7,123 nt of DNA from DASVWZ01 sp036392935. Its GTDB lineage: Bacteria; Acidobacteriota; Terriglobia; Terriglobales; Acidobacteriaceae. A program made the position numbers and the translations under genes. The notes beneath the pieces are model-generated. The model saw nothing but the letters and a program-made list of their open reading frames with translations. It made no database searches and was not told where the DNA came from. The stretch spans positions 1 to 7,123 of the forward strand of contig DASVWZ010000062.1 of assembly GCA_036392935.1 (NCBI GenBank), in the 5' to 3' direction. Each line of letters opens with the position of its first letter. Positions within the stretch are counted from its first letter, which is position 1. Below are positions 1 to 4,719 of this stretch, one piece after another.

Positions 1-76
1 GGCTTCAGCCGTGCCGTACAGGACCCCAACGTGATCGCGGCTCTAGCCGCTGAGGGCGAACGCGGCGCCGCCGAAG
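1..76. repeat. REP-like element 1
   Basis: The order of parts is GGCTTCAGCC (palindrome with a two-base centre), GTGCCGTA, a spacer, ATC, GCGGCTCTAGCCGC (six-base arms), TGAGGGC, then GCCGCCGAAG. The same order recurs at 199-287. The left edge is cut by the window. Such paired palindromes are common between genes in acidobacterial chromosomes; that is recalled knowledge, not a search result. Confidence 0.6.
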
Positions 77-117
77 CCCTGGCCATCGCCGAGCAACTCC
101 TCGAAGCCGCCAGTTGA
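1..117 (+). CDS. Possible 3' end of an unidentified gene (partial), overlapping a REP-like repeat
   Basis: A frame open from the left edge ends in TGA at 115-117 and would encode 38 residues, ending EALAIAEQLLEAAS. I do not recognise a family. The first half is also readable as the repeat found at 212-287, so part or all of the frame may be repeat DNA read by chance. In favour of real coding: a second copy (407-487) keeps the same frame and stop, and of six base differences before the stop four are silent and two change a residue (I to M, A to T); four of the six fall in third codon positions. Against: the frame is short, its start is outside the window, and GC-rich repeats often stay open by chance. 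If real, it could be the last gene before trpD. Confidence 0.25.
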   Translation, partial: GFSRAVQDPNVIAALAAEGERGAAEALAIAEQLLEAAS

Positions 118-175
118 TGTGCAGCCACCGCTACGGCACTATATGACTGATGACTGACGACTGATGACTGACGAC
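37..175 (+). repeat. 139-bp imperfect direct repeat, copy A
   Basis: This block matches 407-545 without gaps at a constant offset of 370 bases. By eye there are 14 mismatches in 139 positions, about 90% identity. It starts at the GCGGCT/AGCCGC palindrome, runs through the GCCGCCGAAG box and the frame ending in TGA, and ends within the heptamer tract. The match includes sequence well beyond the REP palindromes, so it is better explained as a segmental duplication than as two independent REP insertions. Confidence 0.85.
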
Positions 176-178
176 TGA
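144..178. repeat. Tandem heptamer YGACTGA, five copies
   Basis: Five head-to-tail seven-base units read TGACTGA, TGACTGA, CGACTGA, TGACTGA, CGACTGA, then decay into AACGAACGACGACTCAC. A shorter version (three units) lies at 514-534. The tract carries no start or credible reading frame; proteins read from it on the minus strand are low-complexity runs of S, V, R and Q and are not believable. Confidence 0.8.
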
Positions 179-198
179 CAACGAACGACGACTCACAA

Positions 199-287
199 AT
201 CGGGAGGGCACGGCTTCAGCCGCGCCGTAACAGGATGCTGATACAATCGCGGCTTTAGCCGCTGAGGGCCTGCCAGAGCCGCCGAAG
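199..287. repeat. REP-like element 2 (most complete copy)
   Basis: It begins with ATCGGGAGGGCAC, followed by GGCTTCAGCC (212-221), GCGCCGTAACAGGA, a spacer, GCGGCTTTAGCCGC (249-262; six-base arms around TT), TGAGGGC and GCCGCCGAAG (278-287). It aligns with 1-76 apart from one inserted base near 230 and a different spacer between TGAGGGC and GCCGCCGAAG. Both palindromes could form small hairpins in single-stranded DNA or RNA. Confidence 0.65.
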
Positions 288-304
288 CGGGTGTCGAGGT
301 TCGC

Positions 305-326
305 ATCGGGAGGGGCACGACTTCAC
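305..326. repeat. Truncated REP-like leader
   Basis: ATCGGGAGGGGCACGACTTCAC repeats the start of the element at 199-219 and then breaks off before the AGCC arm of the palindrome. It looks like a decayed or interrupted 5' half of another REP-like unit. Confidence 0.5.
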
Positions 327-366
327 AACTCGCGGAAAAGTCGAGTCGACGCTCGATTTTGGGTGG

Positions 367-386
367 CGCAGCGCTTTAGCGCTGCG
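367..386. repeat. Perfect nine-base inverted repeat
   Basis: CGCAGCGCT (367-375) and AGCGCTGCG (378-386) are exact reverse complements around a TT centre. It is the same design as the neighbouring GCGGCT-TT-AGCCGC palindromes with a changed and longer arm. No T-run follows, so it is not a typical intrinsic terminator. It lies just before copy B, where element 1 has its GGCTTCAGCC box. Confidence 0.7.
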
Positions 387-406
387 ATCAGACTTGTTTC
401 TTTTCG

Positions 407-545
407 GCGGCTTTAGCCGCTGAGGGCGAGCGCGGCGCCGCCGAAGCTCTTGCCATGGCCGAGCAACTCCTCGAAGCCACCAGTTGATGTGCAGCAACAG
501 CTACAAAACTACATGACTGATGACTGACGACTGATGACGAACGAC
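407..545 (+). repeat. 139-bp imperfect direct repeat, copy B
   Basis: This is the second copy of the block at 37-175. The frame equivalent to copy A is open from 380 to the TGA at 485-487 but has no convincing start; an in-frame ATG at 455 has no ribosome binding site. I regard it as a duplicated tail or repeat rather than a gene. Mismatches are denser after the shared stop codon (8 in 58 bases) than before it (6 in 81). Confidence 0.85.
514..534. repeat. Tandem heptamer YGACTGA, three copies, with decayed tail
   Basis: TGACTGA, TGACTGA and CGACTGA form the three clean units. They are followed to about 590 by degenerate ACGACGAACGAC/GACGT-rich sequence. The tail contains GTG codons at 574 and 581; the one at 574 is in frame with trpD, which could mislead start prediction. 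Apart from the repeats listed, I see no gene, RNA or promoter I can support between 118 and 633. Confidence 0.7.
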
Positions 546-633
546 CAACGACGTCGGACGTAGGACGAACGACGTGAGACGTGACTCGCAGGAATGCTAC
601 TCTTTTGTTGGCCAAAGCCAACAGCCGTTTCCC

Positions 634-1683
634 ATGATTGCGGACGCCTTACATCGCATCGCTAATCACGGCCAGTCGCTCTCCCGCGACGAGGCGCGCG
701 AGGTCATGGCCGAAATTTTCTCCGGCCAGTGCACCGACTCACAAATCGGAGCGCTGCTGGTCGCGCTGCACATGAAGGGCGAAACTGTCGACGAGATCGT
801 AGGCTTTGCCGAAGCCATTCGCGCCGCCGCAACTCCGCTCGGCCCGCAACCTTCGGCCGTCGATGTCAGCGGCACCGAGCGCGATGCACTCGTCGATACC
901 TGCGGCACCGGCGGCGACGCTGCCGGAACCTTCAACATTTCCACCGCAACCGCGCTGGTCGCGGCCGGCGCGGGCGTGCGCGTGGCCAAACATGGCAATC
1001 GCAGCGTCACTTCAAAATGCGGATCAGCCGATGTCATGGAAGCTCTCGGCGTCAAAGTCGATCTCCCTCCGGCGCGCATTGCCGAATGCCTCAATCAACA
1101 CGGCATCGCTTTTCTCTACGCGCCGGCCATGCACTCGGCGATGAAATACGTCCAACCGGCTCGCCGCGAACTTCGCCTGCGCACGGTTTTCAATCTGCTC
1201 GGCCCGCTGACCAATCCCGCGAATGCTTCAGCTCAGATCGTCGGAGTCTACGCTCTCTCGATGGTCGAAAAGTTGGCGGAAGCGCTCAGCCGCCTGGGAT
1301 TGCGCCGCGCCCTGGTCGTCCACGGCCTCGATGGTCTCGATGAAATCACCATCACCGGACCGACTCGAATCGCCGAAGTCCGCGACCGCGCCGTCAGCGT
1401 CTATGAAGTCACGCCCCAGCAGTTCGAAATGGAATGTGCACCGCTCAGCGAGATCTCCGGCGGAGACGCCGCTGAAAACGCCGCCATCATCCGCGACGTT
1501 CTCGCCGGCAAGAAATCGCCGCGCCGCGATATCGTACTCCTGAACTCCGCCGCTGCATTGGTCGCTGCCGCGAAGGCCGATCATCTGAAAGATGCGCTGC
1601 CCCTGGCGGTGAAATCGATCGACTCCGGCGCGGCGAGCCAGAAGTTGGAGGCCCTGGCCAGTCTTACAAACACCGAATTTTAG
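634..1683 (+). CDS. trpD: Anthranilate phosphoribosyltransferase TrpD
   Basis: This cytoplasmic enzyme catalyses the second committed step of tryptophan synthesis: it joins anthranilate to PRPP, giving phosphoribosyl-anthranilate and pyrophosphate. The 349-residue product has the usual family length. Residues 1-70 form the helical N-terminal domain. The PRPP-binding loop DTCGTGGD is at 88-95, KHGNRSVTSKCGSAD at 119-133, the anthranilate-site region RTVFNLLGPLTNP at 183-195, and the Mg-binding acidic pair in GLDEIT at 235-236. I chose ATG 634 because it gives the typical MIADALHRIA opening; an in-frame GTG at 574 would add 20 residues encoded by repeat DNA. No clear Shine-Dalgarno precedes ATG 634. 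No other trp gene is visible, so it may end a trp cluster lying to the left or stand alone. Confidence 0.95.
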   Translation: MIADALHRIANHGQSLSRDEAREVMAEIFSGQCTDSQIGALLVALHMKGETVDEIVGFAEAIRAAATPLGPQPSAVDVSGTERDALVDTCGTGGDAAGTFNISTATALVAAGAGVRVAKHGNRSVTSKCGSADVMEALGVKVDLPPARIAECLNQHGIAFLYAPAMHSAMKYVQPARRELRLRTVFNLLGPLTNPANASAQIVGVYALSMVEKLAEALSRLGLRRALVVHGLDGLDEITITGPTRIAEVRDRAVSVYEVTPQQFEMECAPLSEISGGDAAENAAIIRDVLAGKKSPRRDIVLLNSAAALVAAAKADHLKDALPLAVKSIDSGAASQKLEALASLTNTEF

Positions 1684-1745
1684 AGTGGCCTGCCCAAGTT
1701 GGCGGATCTTTGCCAGCCCTGGCAGTATGGCAGTAAATTAGCATT

Positions 1746-2447
1746 GTGCTGCGCGTTCCGTTTGGCCTACTTGTCGCCTGCTACTCGACTTGTATGTTCG
1801 GCGTCTGCGGTCAGCCGCGGCCTCGAATGGTCTGTGCTGAATACTTCCGTAGTCAGACCGTGGTCGTTGCGACCCTCACCAGAACTAGTTATCGGGCGCC
1901 ACAGAACGACGAGGACTACTACTTGTACACATTCAGTCGGCAGCGGTTGCTGCGCGGAGAAGTTCCCGCAACATTTGATATCTGGGAGGGGAACGACAGT
2001 GGTAGGGCCACCTTTGGCTGGAGGGTTGGCCAATCTTATGTTCTTTTCATGAACTTTCTGCCGAATGACCACACGATGTGGCAAATCGACGGTTGTGGCA
2101 ATTCGGGACCCGAGATAGACCGAGGCGCTGCCCTGGCGGAAATCGACGGCCTTAAGGGGCCCACAAGCCACGCTCTTATCGCGGGTCAGATGAACGGCAA
2201 TGTCCAAGGCGTCCAGGTCCAGGCCAGCGGAGACCGCCGTCAATATCAAGCCGTTACGGACCGCCTTGGGCGTTTCCGTATGAGGGTCTTACCTGGGCAA
2301 TACCAGCTGAGATTCGCAAAGGCAGGATGGTCTTTTGAGGAAGACTCGTTCAGCTACGAGGACCCGGACAACATTCAGCTTCAAGACGGCGCTTGCGCGC
2401 AGGTTTACATTGATTCGAGCAAAAAGGAGGAGGTTTCGGGACGGTAA
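1746..2447 (+). CDS. Putative secreted protein: TIMP/NTR-like domain plus carboxypeptidase-regulatory-like domain
   Basis: The product has 233 residues. Residues 1-22 are a weakly hydrophobic N-terminus (GLLVACYSTCMFGVCG) that may be a signal peptide. Residues 30-134 follow the pattern of bacterial NTR/TIMP-like OB folds: Cys30, then FRSQTVVVATLTR, a strand-rich core, FGWRVGQSYVLFM and a late Cys117 that could pair with Cys30. Residues 143-224 (IAGQMNG, GVQVQASG, TDRLGRFRMRVLPGQYQLRF, ending GACAQVYID) look like a carboxypeptidase-regulatory/CnaB-type beta-sandwich, which is common in acidobacterial exported proteins. The GTG start at 1746 keeps the hydrophobic N-terminus; an in-frame TAA lies 12 bases upstream, and ATG 1794 would remove most of it. 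No clear ribosome binding site is seen. Its role is unknown: binding or structural is more likely than catalytic, as I see no active-site motif. Confidence 0.7.
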   Translation: MLRVPFGLLVACYSTCMFGVCGQPRPRMVCAEYFRSQTVVVATLTRTSYRAPQNDEDYYLYTFSRQRLLRGEVPATFDIWEGNDSGRATFGWRVGQSYVLFMNFLPNDHTMWQIDGCGNSGPEIDRGAALAEIDGLKGPTSHALIAGQMNGNVQGVQVQASGDRRQYQAVTDRLGRFRMRVLPGQYQLRFAKAGWSFEEDSFSYEDPDNIQLQDGACAQVYIDSSKKEEVSGR

Positions 2448-2449
2448 AC

Positions 2450-2454
2450 GGAGG
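2450..2454 (+). promoter_or_regulatory. Shine-Dalgarno GGAGG for the antitoxin-like gene
   Basis: GGAGG ends eight bases before ATG 2463, an optimal spacing. It supports that start over the internal ATG 2511. It begins three bases after the stop of the preceding gene, so the two may share a transcript. Confidence 0.6.
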
Positions 2455-2462
2455 CAGGATTG

Positions 2463-2750
2463 ATGTCAGGGTGGTTGCAGATGGTGCGCTTTTTCGCCGA
2501 TGATGCGGGTATGAGGATCTCAGTTTCGATCGACGACGACGTAGCGCAGAGAGCCCGCGAAATCGCCTCCAAACGTGGCACCACCCTGAGCGAGTTGGTG
2601 CGCGACTACTTGAATGACCTCGCTGCAGCCAATACGAGCCCAGGAACAAGACGCGACGAGCGTGAAGCTCTCGAGCGCAGCTTCCGTCAATTCCAGTTCT
2701 GGGTCGGCCGAAAGAGCTGGAACCGTGAGCAATCGCACGAACGTTCATGA
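2463..2750 (+). CDS. Ribbon-helix-helix antitoxin-like protein (VapB/CopG type), no adjacent toxin
   Basis: The product has 95 residues. From residue 17, MRISVSIDDD forms the short beta strand that contacts DNA in ribbon-helix-helix dimers. It is followed by helix A (AQRAREIASKRG) and helix B (TLSELVRDYLNDLAA). The C-terminal tail, with ALERSFRQFQFWVGRKSWNREQ and a final HERS, resembles the toxin-binding tail of VapB-like antitoxins that pair with PIN-domain RNases. The family's usual start corresponds to ATG 2511, but GGAGG eight bases before ATG 2463 favours the longer form with 16 extra residues. The stop overlaps an ATG (ATGA at 2747-2750), the layout where a toxin would start, yet what follows is the DinB gene on the other strand. 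It is probably a DNA-binding autorepressor, either orphaned or acting with a distant partner. Confidence 0.75.
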   Translation: MSGWLQMVRFFADDAGMRISVSIDDDVAQRAREIASKRGTTLSELVRDYLNDLAAANTSPGTRRDEREALERSFRQFQFWVGRKSWNREQSHERS

Positions 2751-2784
2751 GCTCAACGATGCCCGCCCAAGGGCGAGTCTCCAC

Positions 2785-3264
2785 CTACTTCCCTGCTTCT
2801 TTTTTCAACTTCTCGATCTGCGCCAAGTGGCTCGCGCCGTGCTCCGACATTCGTTCTACCAGGTCCGCAACCGTGACATCTTTTTTCATCTCCGGATGGA
2901 ACGCCGATTTCTTCAGATCATCCGCCTTCAACCGGCGCAGCAATTGCAGGTTTGCATGACGATTCAATCCATACAACGCGACGAGTTCCGCCGGAGCCGA
3001 CTCCATATATCCCAGATTTCGCGCCCATGCATCCTGATCAATCGGCGCAATCACCGGCTTGGCATCAGCCAGCATCTGGCGCAGCCGGTATGCGTAAGCA
3101 ATCTCGGTGTCCGCCAAATGTCCGAGAATCTCCAGCACCGACCACTTCTCCGGCGACGGCTTGTACCGCAGCGTCTTGTCCGGCAATCCGGAAACCGCAG
3201 CCGCAACCTGCTTCGGACTTTTCTCCGCCGCTTCGACGTGTTTCTTGAATTCAGCTTCAGTCAT
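2785..3264 (-). CDS. DinB-family four-helix-bundle protein
   Basis: The 159-residue product matches the DinB/YfiT-like fold, a metal-binding helical bundle. Likely metal ligands are His49 in EILGHLADTE and His142 and His146 in SEHGASHLAQIEKL; the PSPEKWSVLEILGHL stretch is typical of this group. Members include damage-inducible proteins and thiol S-transferases, so the reaction cannot be named from sequence. Cytoplasmic, with no signal peptide. I chose ATG 3264 (MTEAEFKKHVE): a longer reading to 3315 would overlap the preceding gene and add an unrelated Arg/Trp-rich stretch. It starts seven bases after the stop of the beta-CASP gene and is the last gene of the minus-strand cluster. It converges with the antitoxin-like gene across 34 bases. 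Confidence 0.88.
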   Translation of the reverse strand: MTEAEFKKHVEAAEKSPKQVAAAVSGLPDKTLRYKPSPEKWSVLEILGHLADTEIAYAYRLRQMLADAKPVIAPIDQDAWARNLGYMESAPAELVALYGLNRHANLQLLRRLKADDLKKSAFHPEMKKDVTVADLVERMSEHGASHLAQIEKLKKEAGK

Positions 3265-3271
3265 AGCCCAG

Positions 3272-4702
3272 TCACCCAATCTTCGCTTTCTCCATCCACT
3301 CCGCCACCTGCACATTCCATCTCAATTCCTTCACCATCGTATCGCGCAACTGAGAAGACGCCGCCGGCTCACCATGCACCAGATACGTCGTCGACGGTTT
3401 CTTGGGAAACGTGTGCAGCCACTCCAGCAATTCCGGCGTATCGGCATGATCGCTGAACTGCTCAAACGCCGCAATCTGCGCCTTGATCGGCACAATCTCG
3501 CCGAAGATCTTCACTTCCGGTGCGCCGCTCTTAATGGTAAATCCACGCGTTCCTGGCGCCTGAAATCCAATAAAGATGACAGTGTTCCTCGCATCGGGCA
3601 ACTTCTGCATCAGGTGATGCTGTATGCGCCCGCCGGTCACCATCCCACTCGACGAAACAATGATAACCGGCATCTTGATCTCATTGATCTGCTTCGATCC
3701 TTCCGAGGTTTCCACAAAATTAAATCCCGGCCACTTGAGCGGCGAACCGTAGCGCGCAATCAAAGCTTTGGTCTCGTCGCTGTATTCCTCCGTGTGGTTC
3801 AGAAAGATTTCCACCGCCTTGATCGCCATCGGGCTGTCGCAATATACAGGGACCTGCGGAATCTGCCCCGACTCCATCAACTGTTTCAGCACGAAAAGAA
3901 ACTTCTGTGTCCGCTCCACCGCGAATGCCGGAACAACGACGCTGCCTCCGCGTTGAACCGTTTGCCGGATCACCGCCGCCAGCTTCGGGTTCGGATCGTC
4001 CGTCGGATGCTCGCGGTTTCCGTAAGTCGATTCCATCACCATCAAATCCGCGGTCTCGCCCTCCTGCGGCCCAGAATGCACGACTTTTCCTGGCGCGATA
4101 TTGCGGTCGCGCACCCGGCCAACGTCGCCGGTAAAAAGCAGCCGCCGAGCTTGCCCATTCGTCCTCAGACTGATCTCCACCATCGACGAGCCCAAGATGT
4201 GCGCAGCCCGCACGAACCGAAAGGAAAAGCCATCCGAAAGCTGCTTGGCTTCGCAATACCCGACCGGCTGAAAATACTTCAAGCTTTTCTCTGCTTCCTC
4301 CATTGTGTACAGCGGCAGCGCCGGATCGTGCTTCGATTTCTTGTGCTTGTTGTAGAACGCCGCATCTTCTTCCTGCAGATGGCCGGAATCCGGCAAAATA
4401 ATTCCGCACAAATCAATGGTCGGCGAAGTCGCGTAGATCGGGCCATCGAAGCCGCATTTCACCAGCCGCGGAATCCATCCGCAATGATCGAGATGGGCAT
4501 GCGTCAAAATCACCGCGTCGATCTCTTTCGCCGGCACCGGCGTGTCCTGCCAGTTGCGCTCGCGCCATTCCTTCGGCCCCTGAAACAATCCGCAATCGAT
4601 TAGAACTTTCATGCCGCGCCCGTTCGAATCCAGCGCAGTGTCGATCAGGTGTTTCGAACCCGTGACCGTCCCCGCAGCGCCAAGAAATTGGATATAAGCC
4701 AA
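3272..4702 (-). CDS. Beta-CASP metallo-beta-lactamase ribonuclease (CPSF73/TTHA0252-like)
   Basis: A predicted zinc-dependent RNA nuclease of 476 residues, a usual length for the bacterial family. Metallo-beta-lactamase motifs are HAHLDH (68-73), His168 in AAHILGSS and Asp193 in FTGDVGR. The beta-CASP part has motif A Glu224 in ESTYGNR, motif B His419 in SDHAD and motif C His443 in VHGE. All expected metal ligands are present, so it should be active; characterised bacterial relatives cut RNA endonucleolytically and some also have exonuclease activity. There is no ATG near the start. I chose TTG 4702, six bases after GGAGG, because MAYIQFLGAAGTVTGSK is the family's usual opening. TTG 4723, overlapping the previous stop as TTGA, would add seven residues. 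It lies 17 bases after the M1-like gene. Confidence 0.93.
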   Translation of the reverse strand: MAYIQFLGAAGTVTGSKHLIDTALDSNGRGMKVLIDCGLFQGPKEWRERNWQDTPVPAKEIDAVILTHAHLDHCGWIPRLVKCGFDGPIYATSPTIDLCGIILPDSGHLQEEDAAFYNKHKKSKHDPALPLYTMEEAEKSLKYFQPVGYCEAKQLSDGFSFRFVRAAHILGSSMVEISLRTNGQARRLLFTGDVGRVRDRNIAPGKVVHSGPQEGETADLMVMESTYGNREHPTDDPNPKLAAVIRQTVQRGGSVVVPAFAVERTQKFLFVLKQLMESGQIPQVPVYCDSPMAIKAVEIFLNHTEEYSDETKALIARYGSPLKWPGFNFVETSEGSKQINEIKMPVIIVSSSGMVTGGRIQHHLMQKLPDARNTVIFIGFQAPGTRGFTIKSGAPEVKIFGEIVPIKAQIAAFEQFSDHADTPELLEWLHTFPKKPSTTYLVHGEPAASSQLRDTMVKELRWNVQVAEWMEKAKIG

Positions 4703-4708
4703 ACCACC

Positions 4709-4713
4709 CCTCC
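4709..4713 (-). promoter_or_regulatory. Shine-Dalgarno GGAGG deciding the TTG start of the beta-CASP gene
   Basis: On the minus strand GGAGG is followed by GGTGGT and then TTG 4702. It would lie inside the coding region if TTG 4723 were used, and this argues for the internal TTG. The site overlaps neither stop codon. Confidence 0.55.
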
Positions 4714-4719
4714 GATCGT

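Noticed and set aside
120..590. Tandem and direct repeats as a CRISPR array
   Set aside because: Units are seven bases without unique spacers, and the larger repeats occur only twice at 370-base spacing; no cas gene is visible.
388..621. Minus-strand reading frame rich in S, V, R and Q over the heptamer tract
   Set aside because: Its sequence is explained by tandem heptamers and REP-like DNA; it has no family resemblance and no ribosome binding site.
1711..1724. TGCCAG-CC-CTGGCA inverted repeat after trpD as a terminator
   Set aside because: The arms are six bases with only two between them, and no T-run follows. It could be a small hairpin, but an intrinsic terminator is not supported.
1757..1783. 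Lipobox-like LVAC near the start of the NTR-like protein, suggesting a lipoprotein
   Set aside because: The cysteine would be residue 12, leaving too short a signal sequence, and an in-frame stop just upstream prevents a longer start.
2764..2775. CGCCC-AA-GGGCG hairpin between the convergent antitoxin-like and DinB genes as a bidirectional terminator
   Set aside because: The position is right, but the stem is four to five bases and neither strand has an adjacent T-run; the T-rich stretch on the + strand is about 25 bases further on, inside DinB.
2747..2959. Frame starting at the ATGA overlap as a toxin gene
   Set aside because: Beyond the first dozen codons it is the antisense of DinB and shows no acidic PIN-type or other toxin motif.
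3107..4603. Long + strand open frame (498 codons) opposite the beta-CASP gene
   Set aside because: It is the antisense shadow of a gene with all catalytic motifs intact. Its product is Arg/His/Leu-rich with no recognisable domain, typical of GC-rich antisense frames.
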